Shown: positions 1-8,555, counted from the first letter of the stretch. The stretch: 64,000 nt of DNA from Nitrospira sp. (GCA_035968315.1 JAVYIN010000007.1:342996-406995); one strand, 5' to 3'. The notes: generated by a model not told the origin, from the letters alone. Made by a program: numbers and translations.

Positions 1-1
1 G

Positions 2-283
2 ACAGGCCTTCCTGGCAGTATCCTGGACATCGCCATGGCCAACGGGGTGGAGTTGGAGCATGTCTGCGGAGGGGTCTGTGCCTGTTCCACCTGTCACGTG
101 ATTGTGAAGCAAGGGTTGGAGAGCTGTAACGAGGGGACGGACGATGAGTTCGATCAGCTGGATGAGGCGCCGATGACCACGTTGCACTCCCGCCTCGGCT
201 GCCAATGCGTGCCGAACGGCACCGCAGACATCGTGGTGGAGATCCCCGCGGTCAACAAAAACCTCGTGAAAGAGGGCCACTAA
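2..283 (+). CDS. fdx: 2Fe-2S ferredoxin, Isc type (5' end outside window)
   Basis: Small electron-transfer protein of the adrenodoxin/Isc ferredoxin type, which supplies electrons for iron-sulfur cluster assembly. The reading frame is already open at base 2 (TGLPGSILDIAMANGVELEH), matching the internal start of this family, so the true start lies upstream; the ATG at 35 is internal. The cluster-binding pattern is visible as CGGVCACSTC followed by a later LGCQC, giving four cysteines. About 30 N-terminal residues are missing. The other isc genes, if present, would lie upstream of the window. Confidence 0.9.
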   Translation, partial: TGLPGSILDIAMANGVELEHVCGGVCACSTCHVIVKQGLESCNEGTDDEFDQLDEAPMTTLHSRLGCQCVPNGTADIVVEIPAVNKNLVKEGH

Positions 284-387
284 CGCAGAGCGTCCGTGGC
301 TCGCTGAATCCGCGGCGATTCTGTACAAGCCTTTTCTCTGCGTGCTATAGATACCGGCCTTTCCACCCCTATCCATGAGATGAACGC

Positions 388-1800
388 ATGACCCAAGTCC
401 GCGTCCGTTTTGCGCCGAGTCCGACCGGATTCCTTCACATCGGGGGAGTCCGCACCGCGCTCTTCAATTGGCTCTTTGCCCGGCAGCAGGAGGGCGTCTT
501 TATTCTCCGCATCGAAGACACCGATCAAAGCCGGTCCACCGATGAGTCGATTCACGCCATCATCGAGGGGATGAAATGGGTGGGGCTCGATTGGGATGAG
601 GGGCCGTATCGGCAAACCGAGCGCATGGAGCTTTATCGCAGCCATGCCATGGCGCTGCTGGAGAAGGGCCAGGCCTATTGGTGTGTGTGCAAGGCCGAGG
701 AACTCGAAGCGCGGCGGAAAGAAGCCGAGGCAAAAGGGCTGTCCCCACGCTACGATGGGCGCTGCCGGACTCTCGGAATCTCGAATCCGCCGGGCGATGC
801 CGCGCTGCGTTTCAAAGCGCCGCAAGAAGGGCAGATCGTCGTCGATGATTTGATTAAAGGGAAGATCACGTTTGACAACAGCGCGGCGGACGATCTGATC
901 ATTCTGCGGTCGAACGGCTATCCGACCTACAATTTCTCCGTCGTCGTCGACGATGCGTTGATGCAGATCACGCATGTCGTGCGTGGAGATGACCATCTGA
1001 CCAACACGCCGCGCCAGGTGCCGATCTTCCAGGCCTTGGGATTTCCCGTCCCGCAGTTCGGCCACTTGCCGATGATTCTGGGGTCGGACAAGGCCCGGCT
1101 GTCCAAGCGCCATGGCGCCACGTCCATCATGGCGTACAAAGACATGGGCTATTTGCCCGAGGCGATGGTGAACTATCTCGTCCGGCTGGGCTGGTCGCAC
1201 GGGGATCAGGAGCTGTTTACCCGGCAGGAGCTGATTGAAAAATTTTCCTGGAAGAACGTCCAGTCTTCTCCGGCCGTCTTCAATCCCGAGAAACTGCTCT
1301 GGATCAATGCCGAATACATCAAAACCAGCCCTCCGAGCCAGGTCGCGCAGGCCCTTGTCCCGCTGCTGGAAGCGGCCGGACTGCATGAACAGGTGAAGGC
1401 TGTATCGATGGAGTGGCTGGCGCAGTTGGTGGTGCTCGTCAAAGAGCGGGCGAAGACCATTGCCGAGATGGTGGAGTGGGTGCGACCTTACTTTGGCGAG
1501 GCGGTCGTCTTTGAAGAAGAGGCGGCCAAGAAATTTCTCACGCCGGCTATCGCGCCGGTGCTTGGCAAGTTGCTTGCGCGGTTCGAAGCCTTGCCCGCCT
1601 TTTCCAAACAGGCCTGGGAAGAGTCGTTCAAGACATTCGTGGAAGAAGAAGGCCTCAAAATGGGGCAGCTGGCGCAGCCGGTGCGGGTGGCACTGACCGG
1701 CAGGACCGCCAGCCCTGGGCTGTTTGAGGTCATGGAAGTCTTGGGCCGGGACCGGACTCTGTTCCGTCTTAGGCAAGGAATTGAACGGGCCGCAGTCTAA
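388..1800 (+). CDS. gltX: Glutamyl-tRNA synthetase
   Basis: Class I aminoacyl-tRNA synthetase of 470 residues that charges tRNA-Glu with glutamate in the cytosol. The N-terminus carries APSPTGFLHIGG with the HIGH-type motif at residues 17-20. A CxC plus YDGRC pattern near residues 100-130 is the zinc site of many GluRS proteins. The KMSKS-equivalent ARLSKR lies near residue 237, and the C-terminal half is the helical anticodon-binding domain. Length is typical. A separate glnS at 10.4-12.1 kb makes direct Gln-tRNA charging likely, so this is probably a discriminating GluRS. The two tRNA-Gln genes follow directly downstream. Confidence 0.97.
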   Translation: MTQVRVRFAPSPTGFLHIGGVRTALFNWLFARQQEGVFILRIEDTDQSRSTDESIHAIIEGMKWVGLDWDEGPYRQTERMELYRSHAMALLEKGQAYWCVCKAEELEARRKEAEAKGLSPRYDGRCRTLGISNPPGDAALRFKAPQEGQIVVDDLIKGKITFDNSAADDLIILRSNGYPTYNFSVVVDDALMQITHVVRGDDHLTNTPRQVPIFQALGFPVPQFGHLPMILGSDKARLSKRHGATSIMAYKDMGYLPEAMVNYLVRLGWSHGDQELFTRQELIEKFSWKNVQSSPAVFNPEKLLWINAEYIKTSPPSQVAQALVPLLEAAGLHEQVKAVSMEWLAQLVVLVKERAKTIAEMVEWVRPYFGEAVVFEEEAAKKFLTPAIAPVLGKLLARFEALPAFSKQAWEESFKTFVEEEGLKMGQLAQPVRVALTGRTASPGLFEVMEVLGRDRTLFRLRQGIERAAV

Positions 1801-1834
1801 TCGTACGAATTCTGCCAATAAACCCGCATCGATC

Positions 1835-1861
1835 TTGACGGAATCACAAGCCGTATATTAC
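1835..1861 (+). promoter_or_regulatory. Putative sigma-70 promoter of the tRNA-Gln pair
   Basis: TTGACG at 1835-1840 and TATTAC at 1856-1861, spaced 15 bp, lie 13 bp before the mature 5' end of the first tRNA-Gln. An overlapping TATATT at 1854-1859 is an alternative -10. The spacing is slightly short, so this is a moderate call. Confidence 0.45.
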
Positions 1862-1874
1862 TGTGTGCGTCGGT

Positions 1875-1948
1875 TGGGGGATCGTCTAGCGGTAGGACGT
1901 CAGTCTCTGGATCTGACTACCTAGGTTCGATTCCTAGTCCCCCAGCCA
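1875..1948 (+). tRNA. tRNA-Gln (anticodon CUG)
   Basis: Cloverleaf of 74 nt including encoded CCA. The acceptor stem TGGGGGA pairs with TCCCCCA, the discriminator is G as usual for tRNA-Gln, and the T arm contains GGTTCGATTCC. The anticodon loop CTCTGGA gives anticodon CTG at 1907-1909, reading CAG. The innermost anticodon-stem pair (positions 31-39) is a T-T mismatch, which is unusual but next to a good four-pair stem. Confidence 0.93.
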
Positions 1949-1994
1949 AAATTTCCATCCTGTCCTAGCTCGACCATTCGCTTCCGTACCGCGC

Positions 1995-2068
1995 TGGGGG
2001 ATCGTCTAGCGGTAGGACGCCGGCCTTTGGAGCCGGCTACCTAGGTTCGATTCCTAGTCCCCCAGCCA
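1995..2068 (+). tRNA. tRNA-Gln (anticodon UUG)
   Basis: A 74-nt cloverleaf with encoded CCA, nearly identical to the upstream copy in the acceptor, D and T arms but with a fully paired anticodon stem CCGGC/GCCGG and loop CTTTGGA, giving anticodon TTG (reads CAA). It sits 46 bp after the first copy, so the two are probably co-transcribed and arose by tandem duplication. Confidence 0.95.
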
Positions 2069-2134
2069 TTTCTTCTCATTGCCGCGCACCGGCGGACTCC
2101 CACGCGAAATCCTTCACCAGCGGCATGACGCAGG

Positions 2135-2791
2135 CTACTGTCCCCCGTGGGGCGATTGCCGGTTCGCGCTGCTCTGCAAATCCATCTCAAACACGACCGG
2201 GCCATTCGGATTCTTGGAATCCAGGGGATGCGGCATCTGATCCACGGCCAGTTTGCCAAGCGGGACGGCGACGATGTGCGGCGCCTTGTCGGAGGGATTG
2301 GAATGGAGCGCCAGCCGGATGTTTTTCGGGCGCAGTTGCGGGGTGAGTTGGGGCTTCAGATCCGGTGTGACAAAGCCCACCACCATGGCGCTGCCGTCGG
2401 CTAGCTTATGGATTTCATAGGCATTCGGGGCCGGGGCCACTCGTGCCAGCATAATGTCCGGGCTTTGCGTGACTAAGGCGATGCCCAGTCCGCGCTGAGG
2501 CGCAAACCCAAAGCTGTTGAGCGGGGCTTGAGAGAAACGGACCTGCGGAGCGTCAGCCGGCATCTCTGCCACACCGTTCTTGCTCCGTAATTGCTGGCGC
2601 AGCTCGGCTTCGGTCCCGACGGACTCGATAAAGACGGCGGCTGGCGCGGCTTTCTGTGCCGGCAGGACTTCCGTCTTGCCGCCGCCTCGCGGCGCGGCTT
2701 GGACCGGAGCCGGGGACAGGCCGGTCAGGAACAGACTGAGAGATGTCGTCAGCAGCACGGCATGCAGTCCAAGGGCAGATCGTGAGAACAT
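2135..2791 (-). CDS. Exported protein of unknown function
   Basis: A 218-residue protein with a Sec signal peptide: a hydrophobic stretch at about residues 8-25 ends in PAPVQA before APRGGG, a plausible signal peptidase I site. The mature part has no motif I recognise; it is rich in Pro, Ala and Gln and has few charged clusters. It is probably periplasmic. It lies last in a leftward set after arsI and the sigma-factor gene, with 78 bp between it and the sigma gene, so it may be a target or accessory of that unit. No function assigned. Confidence 0.72.
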   Translation of the reverse strand: MFSRSALGLHAVLLTTSLSLFLTGLSPAPVQAAPRGGGKTEVLPAQKAAPAAVFIESVGTEAELRQQLRSKNGVAEMPADAPQVRFSQAPLNSFGFAPQRGLGIALVTQSPDIMLARVAPAPNAYEIHKLADGSAMVVGFVTPDLKPQLTPQLRPKNIRLALHSNPSDKAPHIVAVPLGKLAVDQMPHPLDSKNPNGPVVFEMDLQSSANRQSPHGGQ

Positions 2792-2869
2792 GATCGTTAC
2801 GATGCTCCAGTGAGAGGTCTGTGCGCCTTTTCTATCAAGCCCAGCGGGCTGAGCGCAATGGGCGGAGGT

Positions 2870-3490
2870 TTAACGAGACCGCCGCTCGGCTGGGAGCATT
2901 GGCGCGAAGGGGGCACAGGGATTTTCCGCGGGGTCGCGGAGGGCATATTCAGCAATCCCCCGGCGGCTATCCAGCTGCACGAGACAGCAGTCGTGCAGCA
3001 TGGCCTTCAACTGCCGCCGGCCCCGTTGTACACGGGATTTCATGCCCGAGAGCGAGAGCCCCAGCTTGGCGGCGGCCGCCTGTTGCGTGAAACCCTCCAG
3101 TTCGACGAGCTTCATGGCCTCACGATAGTCCGGTGCGAGCCGTTCAATCATTGGGCGCAGACAGCGGGCGAGCTGCGTACGCAGCTCGCCCGGCTCCTCA
3201 CCCGGCTCAACCAGAGTCATCTTTCCCTCAACATCGGCGGCAAGACCGGCCGGCACTTCATGCCGTCGGTGTGGCGCCCGGTAATAGTCGATCATTACAT
3301 GGCGGGCAATCTGATAGATCCAGGAGACAAGGCGGCGGGGATCCCTCACGCTGTCGATCTTTTGATGGATCCGTAAAAAGACCTCCTGCAGGAGGTCGTC
3401 CACGGCCGCATCGGAGCCGACCCGTTGTGCGATGAAGGCGCGCAGGCGCCCGCGCATCTCACTCCACAAGCCCTGGATATCTTCGGTCAT
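2870..3490 (-). CDS. sigZ: ECF RNA polymerase sigma factor, SigZ-like
   Basis: A 206-residue extracytoplasmic-function sigma factor. Region 2 is visible near residues 20-80 (DDLLQEVFLRIHQ, then WIYQIARHVMIDYYR) and region 4 near 130-170 (GFTQQAAAAKLGLSLSGMKS, a helix-turn-helix that reads the -35 element). The C-terminal tail has CC and a further Cys, as in SigZ-type factors, and might sense metal or redox state (inference). Start ATG 3490 has a strong GGGGAGG ribosome site. It lies 25 bp after arsI. No anti-sigma gene is recognisable beside it. Confidence 0.88.
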   Translation of the reverse strand: MTEDIQGLWSEMRGRLRAFIAQRVGSDAAVDDLLQEVFLRIHQKIDSVRDPRRLVSWIYQIARHVMIDYYRAPHRRHEVPAGLAADVEGKMTLVEPGEEPGELRTQLARCLRPMIERLAPDYREAMKLVELEGFTQQAAAAKLGLSLSGMKSRVQRGRRQLKAMLHDCCLVQLDSRRGIAEYALRDPAENPCAPFAPMLPAERRSR

Positions 3491-3515
3491 GGCCGTTCCT
3501 CCCCAAGTCCCATGC

Positions 3516-3977
3516 CTACGGTACAGGCCGTGAGGACGTGGCGCAAGTTGCGGCCTGTGCGGTTCCGTGGCTGGCAGGGACGCAACATCCCGTGTGGCTC
3601 AGCGGTGTATCAATCGGCAGTTGTTCGTGCACAAAAAATATTTCCCAGGCGTTGCCGTCGGGATCGGTCATCCAGAGCTTGTCTTGCAAGGCAAAGCAGC
3701 AGGCCGTCTGTGTGTCGACGTTCTCCAGCACGCCTCCGGCCTGTAAACGTGCGTTCCATTGGGCAAGCTCATCGAGCGAATCGACCTCGATCCCCAGATG
3801 GTTGACGGAACTGGTTCGGCCCGTTGCCGACACTAGCGATAGATTCAGCGCCGGAGCGGTCAAATCGAACTTGGCATAGTCCGCCGTCTGCTTCTGCGGC
3901 GCCACGCCAAAGACCTTCCGATAGAACTCAACGGATGCGGCGACATGGCGTACATCGAGCGATATATGTGGTCTCAT
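3516..3977 (-). CDS. arsI: ArsI/CadI-type metalloenzyme (glyoxalase-fold C-As lyase)
   Basis: A 153-residue vicinal-oxygen-chelate protein. ArsI proteins cleave the carbon-arsenic bond of trivalent organoarsenicals; CadI relatives bind cadmium. The vicinal cysteine pair in TACCFALQDKLW and the metal-site end DPDGNAWE are present, plus a further CC and C in the C-terminal tail. I chose the start at 3977 (MRPHISLDV) because AAGGAG lies 6 nt before it; the frame extends upstream to 4055 without a ribosome site. It leads an operon with sigZ. No arsR, arsM or arsenic transporter is adjacent, so the substrate is uncertain. Confidence 0.85.
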   Translation of the reverse strand: MRPHISLDVRHVAASVEFYRKVFGVAPQKQTADYAKFDLTAPALNLSLVSATGRTSSVNHLGIEVDSLDELAQWNARLQAGGVLENVDTQTACCFALQDKLWMTDPDGNAWEIFFVHEQLPIDTPLSHTGCCVPASHGTAQAATCATSSRPVP

Positions 3978-4373
3978 GGGCTGCTCCTTGGTGAGCGGCA
4001 GGAGCGGATTCCCCCGCCTGCTTCTAGAGACGGAGTTTCGTCCAAAAGGATGCACGTCACGAGGAGGCCGGTTGGTATGGAGGGACAGAAGGGCGTCTTG
4101 TCGTGCGGAGATAGGCCGGGAGCAGGGCGGTAATTAAGGCAGCAGGCGTTTCGTACCTTCCTGGATCCAGATGAGTTGTCTCTTGGGCCTTGTCCTGTGG
4201 ACTGCTGGGTTGTCTGAGGGAACCTAGGGATTCCCCCTGGTTATTGCCGTTTCCCTCGGGTAGACTCTCGCTGGGTCGGATCGCAGAAGTGTCTCTGCCA
4301 TAAGTCATTTTCGGCGCCGTTGAGGAATAATTCCGGATCCCTGCCGTGCTGATGGCCGGCCGATGGTCTTGAG
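3978..4373. other. Intergenic region between arsI and the cellulose-synthase-like gene
   Basis: About 400 bp of divergent intergenic DNA that should hold the promoters of the arsI operon (left) and the glycosyltransferase gene (right). I see no convincing gene, no strong -35/-10 pair and no cyclic-di-GMP riboswitch signature here. Confidence 0.5.
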
Positions 4374-6728
4374 TTGGGTGTGTCGTTCGATGGTCGTGTC
4401 TTCGGGGTATTCGTGAAAGGCTGGCTGGATTCTTACTATTGTTTGCCCATTGCCGGGACGGTGGCGGTCACGGTGTTCGTGCTGGTCGTTCTCTCGACCT
4501 GGCTGACAGCAAAGCGGAAATTCATTCTCAGCGCGCTGCTGTTTCTCTGCGCCCAGTACATGCTCTGGCGCGGGCTCTATACGTTGAACACCGACAGCCT
4601 TGCCGGAATGGCGGTCAGTGGAACGGTCTATCTCGCGGAGTTCTACAACCTGGCGCATATCGGGTTTTTCGTCTATCAGGCGTGGGATTCGCTTGATCGC
4701 GCTACGCCGCCGATGCACGTTGTGCCAACTGTCGATCTGTTGGTTCCCATCGTTCATGAACCGCTGTTTGTCCTGGAACGGACGCTGGTTGGGTGCCTGG
4801 AGCAAGATTACCCGCGAGAGCGGTTCCAGGTGTATGTGCTTGACGACGGCCACCGACCGGAGGTGGAACAGCTGGCTCGTGCATTGGGCTGTCAGTATCT
4901 CCGGCGTCCGAACCGCGGAGAATCGGCGAAAGCCGGGAACTTGAATTACGCGCTTGCCCGCTCCAGCGGAGAGTACATCGCGGTGTTCGACACGGACCAT
5001 GTTCCGGTTCGATCGTTTCTCAAAGAAACGGTGCCATTTTTTGAGGATCCTACGGTTGGGTTCGTCCAAACCGCGCATCACTTTTATAATCGGGATATCT
5101 TCCAGCGGAATTTGCGGCTGCAGCAGGCTCTCCAAGACGAGCAGCGGCTGTTTTTTCGGGTCATTCAGCCGGGGCGCGATCGGCACAACAGCGCATTCTT
5201 TGCCGGCAGCAGCGGTCTATTTCGACGAGCCGCCTTGCAGGAGGTTGGAGGATTCAGAGAGGAAACCGTCACGGAAGATCTGCATACCAGCCTCTTGGTC
5301 CATGCGAAGGGCTACCGGTCGTGTTATGTGAACCGGGTGCTCTCGGCCGGTCTGCTGCCTGAAACACTCGACGGCTACCTCACGCAGCGCATGCGGTGGG
5401 CAACCGGGGCGATTCAGCTGTTGTTCCGCGCCAGCCCGCTGACCACACCGGGCTTAACGGCGGCGCAACGCCTGGATTATCTGGGGGCGGTGCATTACTT
5501 CCTCTTCGGGCTTCCGCGCATCATTTGCTTGGTGGCGCCGTTGCCTTGGCTGTATTTCGATATCGCCGTGTTGCGGGCCGATCCCCTCATGCTCGTGGCC
5601 TTGTTCTTTTCCTATTTCCTCGCCTTTCTCCTGACGACCCATGCAGTGAGCAAGGGGATGCGAAGCGCTATTTGGTCCGACATCTATGAAACGATGCTGT
5701 GTTTTGCGGTAACCCGGGCGGTTGCCGGCACGATATTCTCGCCGAGGGCACGGCGTCCGTTCGTGGTGACGCCCAAAGGGGAAATGCTGCCGCGCGCCCC
5801 GGTGCTGAATCGGCTGATCCTGCCGCATCTTATTCTCTTTGGACTGTTGGTTGGCGGGGTCTTGATCAGCCTGATGCGGGCCTCTTCATGGGATTTGACG
5901 TCGGGTACGGCGCTCAGCGTGTTCTGGGCGGCGGCCAATCTTCTCCTGCTCGGCGCGGTTATTTCGACGGCCTATGAACCCCCGCAGCGGCAGCAACGCG
6001 TGCGTGTGCCGATGCATCTTCCCTGCGAGGTGGTGCTCGGTCACCGCCGTGTGATGGGAACTACGAGCAATCTGAGCGAGCTTGGCGCCCAGCTGGTTGT
6101 GCCGGAACCCATCGAGGCCCAGGCCGAAGGCCTGCTCGTGCGGTTTTTGCCGCCTGGTGAGGCCTCGGTTTCCGTGCATGGATGGGTTGTTCGCCAAGAG
6201 CGAGGCAACACCCGGCACTGCCAGGTCGGGATGCAGTTCGGCGCGCTGCCATCCGAGACCCGCCACGCCCTTATTAAACTCATGTTTTCCTCCCATCAGG
6301 CCTGGAAGGGTTCCAATCCTGCCTCAGGATTATGGACGAGTGTGTGGGCCGTTATTCGGGGGATCCCGGCGGCCTACGTGCCATATACACCAAGCCGGAG
6401 ACGGGTTCCCCGGATTCCCTGCCGGCAGCACGGGCGGTTGATGGCCGGCGCACAGGACGTAGATGTGCAATTGCGAGACATTTCCTACTCGGGATTATCA
6501 TTGTGGATCCCCCAGACCCACTTGGCCGGGCACAATAGTGTGGCCGTTTTGGAACTCGATGCGATCACGCTGAAAATACGCCCGCAGCGGACGATGGTGC
6601 AGGATGGCGGCCGGTTGCTTGTGTGTTCCGTCGAAAGTGTGGAGCAGGGGGAATCGGAGTGGGCCGAGTTACATCGATACTGGTGGGACAAGCTCTACGC
6701 TCCTACCGCAGGCGTAAGCGCAACATAG
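4374..6728 (+). CDS. Cellulose-synthase-like family 2 glycosyltransferase with two PilZ domains
   Basis: A 784-residue inner-membrane processive glycosyltransferase of the BcsA type, expected to polymerise a beta-glucan from a UDP-sugar. Catalytic residues are in order: DDG (157-159), DTD (206-208), TED (300-302) and QRMRW (338-342). Hydrophobic segments lie on both sides. Two PilZ-like domains follow: the first (about 545-650) has an imperfect arginine motif (QRQQRVRVP) and NLSELG, the second (about 670-770) has RRVPR and DISYSG and so should bind cyclic-di-GMP. No bcsB, bcsC or bcsZ is adjacent. The start is uncertain: TTG at 4374 is the longest; GTG at 4380 or 4413 is possible. Confidence 0.87.
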   Translation: MGVSFDGRVFGVFVKGWLDSYYCLPIAGTVAVTVFVLVVLSTWLTAKRKFILSALLFLCAQYMLWRGLYTLNTDSLAGMAVSGTVYLAEFYNLAHIGFFVYQAWDSLDRATPPMHVVPTVDLLVPIVHEPLFVLERTLVGCLEQDYPRERFQVYVLDDGHRPEVEQLARALGCQYLRRPNRGESAKAGNLNYALARSSGEYIAVFDTDHVPVRSFLKETVPFFEDPTVGFVQTAHHFYNRDIFQRNLRLQQALQDEQRLFFRVIQPGRDRHNSAFFAGSSGLFRRAALQEVGGFREETVTEDLHTSLLVHAKGYRSCYVNRVLSAGLLPETLDGYLTQRMRWATGAIQLLFRASPLTTPGLTAAQRLDYLGAVHYFLFGLPRIICLVAPLPWLYFDIAVLRADPLMLVALFFSYFLAFLLTTHAVSKGMRSAIWSDIYETMLCFAVTRAVAGTIFSPRARRPFVVTPKGEMLPRAPVLNRLILPHLILFGLLVGGVLISLMRASSWDLTSGTALSVFWAAANLLLLGAVISTAYEPPQRQQRVRVPMHLPCEVVLGHRRVMGTTSNLSELGAQLVVPEPIEAQAEGLLVRFLPPGEASVSVHGWVVRQERGNTRHCQVGMQFGALPSETRHALIKLMFSSHQAWKGSNPASGLWTSVWAVIRGIPAAYVPYTPSRRRVPRIPCRQHGRLMAGAQDVDVQLRDISYSGLSLWIPQTHLAGHNSVAVLELDAITLKIRPQRTMVQDGGRLLVCSVESVEQGESEWAELHRYWWDKLYAPTAGVSAT

Positions 6729-6772
6729 GCGGCGTGGGAAGCTTGGGGGCTCGACAGGAGGTCATGGGAGAA

Positions 6773-6803
6773 GGAGGGAGACGGTGTGACTCCATCTCCC
6801 TCC
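6773..6803. terminator. Putative bidirectional terminator hairpin
   Basis: A perfect 9-bp inverted repeat, GGAGGGAGA (6773-6781) and TCTCCCTCC (6795-6803), lies between two convergent genes. There is no T tract, so intrinsic termination is not proven; position and stem strength are the support. Confidence 0.4.
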
Positions 6804-6823
6804 CTCTCACAGGCAGAACAGAA

Positions 6824-7102
6824 TTAGCGACGGGCAGGACGGGCAGCTTGGTCGCGGCGGCAGCTTTCTTCCGCCAGCATCTTCTGGCCCGCGCTCGCGT
6901 TCGTGGGGATGCGCGCCAGGCAGGCGTCCAAGGTATCCTCAACGGCTCCTGTGGCAACCCGGTCGATGTTTTTCCCCGCGCCGAACGTGGCGCCACTGCT
7001 GGATGCGGACCCGGCGCCAGAGGCTCCGTCGCTCGCACAACCGCCAATCAGCAGGCCCAACAAGGCGATAACCCCGAATGCATTCATAGACCGATTTGCC
7101 AT
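6824..7102 (-). CDS. Small lipoprotein of unknown function
   Basis: A 92-residue lipoprotein. The N-terminus MANRSMNAFGVIALLGLL is a type II signal and ends in the lipobox LIGGC, so the mature Cys would be lipidated. The rest is Gly/Ser-rich, then a short helical part with two more Cys (DACLARIP, EESCRRDQ). I chose ATG 7102 because AGAGGAGA lies about 8 nt upstream; the frame extends to 7144 without support. Function unknown. Confidence 0.78.
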   Translation of the reverse strand: MANRSMNAFGVIALLGLLIGGCASDGASGAGSASSSGATFGAGKNIDRVATGAVEDTLDACLARIPTNASAGQKMLAEESCRRDQAARPARR

Positions 7103-7294
7103 GATACGATCTCTCCTCTGTGATTGAGAATAACAAGAGCTCAAGAAGCATTATCCTACTCTCGGCGGGGAGGAAGAACAAGCTGAGGGTTGAGCCATTG
7201 CTTCGTTGGCCGTTGCATTCCCCCTCTTACGGGGAATAGGGTTCTCGGAGGCCCCCCAGTACAGTGGACTCAACCACACGTTGAGAGGTCCTGT

Positions 7295-7777
7295 ATGACG
7301 ACCATCCGACGAACGATGCTTGCTCTCGCGCTGACCGTGTCTCTCGCGGGATGCGTGGGCACCCGCATCGAATACCTCACTGATACAACCTATCCGGCGC
7401 GAGACAGCGCGGCACCGATCGAGTGGCTGACGGGAGAGCCCGCTGGCGCCCACGTGGAGCTCGCACGGATTATCGTACGAAGCTCAAACTACAGTCTGGA
7501 GACGCTCCGGCACACGATGCTAGACCGTGCCCGCGCATTGGGGGCCGATGCGATCATGCCGGACCTGCCGGCGCTCGTGCTGTCTCAGCCGGGAAGCCCC
7601 TACTATGAGCCGGGCTTGCTGAGCCCGGCTGGAGCGGCGTTTAGTCTCTATGGGTACGGGTGGTATACCCCCTACAGTTCCAACCCCTACCTCCTGACCC
7701 AGGGCGCCACGGACCAGCCGCGTATCGAACAGGTCTTGTCAGGCATCGCCATTCGCTTTGAGGAAAGTCTGCCGTAG
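7295..7777 (+). CDS. Lipoprotein of unknown function
   Basis: A 160-residue lipoprotein starting at ATG 7295 behind GAGAGG. The signal ends in the lipobox SLAGC. A segment near residues 60-95 (TMLDRARALGADAIMPD) resembles the helix-strand pattern of small YbjQ/DUF4156-like domains, but the match is weak and I assign no function. The C-terminal half contains Tyr/Pro/Gly-rich text (YGYGWYTPYSSNPYL) suggestive of an exposed, poorly ordered region. It is divergent from the lipoprotein gene at 6824-7102, with about 190 bp between the starts. Confidence 0.78.
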   Translation: MTTIRRTMLALALTVSLAGCVGTRIEYLTDTTYPARDSAAPIEWLTGEPAGAHVELARIIVRSSNYSLETLRHTMLDRARALGADAIMPDLPALVLSQPGSPYYEPGLLSPAGAAFSLYGYGWYTPYSSNPYLLTQGATDQPRIEQVLSGIAIRFEESLP

Positions 7778-8044
7778 GCCCACATCTCTCCAGAAAAAAC
7801 CGTGCGGAACGAAGTCGCGCGATCATCCGGAGAGTGTTGCCCGTCGCGTCTGATCAGCGAACTGCCCTGGCGGTGTGAGGAGTGTGCAGGATCTTCGCGT
7901 CACAGAGTGTTGGGGAGCGACGGCGGAATGGGGTGGAGGTCTCTCCCAGGGGAAGAAGAGATCGTGTCATGGTCGGCAAGGGGAGTTGCCGCCAGATCCT
8001 CCACCCGTATTCATTCCGAAGCCTATTGCTGGAACCAGCGGCAG

Positions 8045-8248
8045 TTAGAGGACGTGGAGGGTCGTGATAAATCCGGCGTCGCTCTGCGTCAACCGCAATT
8101 GGCCAAGCCGGCTGAGACGGTCCACTTCGATGAACACCTCGGACCAACTCCATCTCGGCAGGCACTGGGTGAGTTCATCCAAGGTACAGCCAGGATGAGC
8201 CCTCACCATATCGAGAATTTCCTCAGCCGCCGTAGGGTGTTCCAGCAT
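8045..8248 (-). CDS. Small winged-helix-like protein
   Basis: A 67-residue soluble protein with a strong ribosome site (AAGGAGG about 5 nt before ATG 8248). The sequence reads as three helices and a two-stranded wing: AAEEILDMVRAHPGCTLDEL, then WSWSEVFIEVDRLSRLGQL, then LRLTQSDAGFITTL. This is the layout of a small winged helix, as in MarR or ArsR half-domains, but shorter. It may bind DNA as a dimer (inference). No partner gene is obvious; about 270 bp of DNA without features separates it from the lipoprotein gene to its left. Confidence 0.75.
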   Translation of the reverse strand: MLEHPTAAEEILDMVRAHPGCTLDELTQCLPRWSWSEVFIEVDRLSRLGQLRLTQSDAGFITTLHVL

Positions 8249-8555
8249 CCAGGCCTCCTTGCTCGAACCGGCTGTTTTCGACCGGCACTCTGATTCAGAG
8301 TGATAACAAACTTTTCTGGGAGTAGTGTGAAAGCAAGTTGTATTCCGTTGGAATGGGGACAGGGGCTTGCCTGGGCACGTTGGAGAGGATGAAGAAAAAC
8401 AACGAGATTGAAAGAGGGGCTCTCAGCCAGGCGCACGGGCGATCGTGCCTGCCATCAACCTGGTGCTCTCATGCACTGTGCGCAGAGAGCGAATTCGCTC
8501 AATGGGGGCCGGACGGGAGGCCTGCCAAGTCTGTACGAGCGAAAGCCGGATGGCG
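8249..8555. other. Intergenic region without recognised features
   Basis: About 300 bp between the small winged-helix gene and the 3' end of the alcohol dehydrogenase gene. A short hairpin (GCACG ... CGTGC near 8441-8456) is present; no gene is supported on either strand. Confidence 0.5.

Noticed and set aside
280-1818. 512-codon open frame antisense to gltX
   Set aside because: It is the reverse-strand shadow of a clear gltX gene in GC-rich DNA, has no recognisable protein motif and no ribosome site.
1875-2068. CRISPR-like direct repeats
   Set aside because: The two near-identical units are tRNA-Gln cloverleafs, not repeat-spacer DNA; no CRISPR array is present in the window.
4057-4308. 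83-codon open frame upstream of the glycosyltransferase gene
   Set aside because: No ribosome site, Pro/Ser/Gln-rich text, no hydrophobic or structured segment.
3978-4373. Cyclic-di-GMP riboswitch before the glycosyltransferase gene
   Set aside because: Looked for because of the PilZ domains, but no GEMM-type conserved core was seen.
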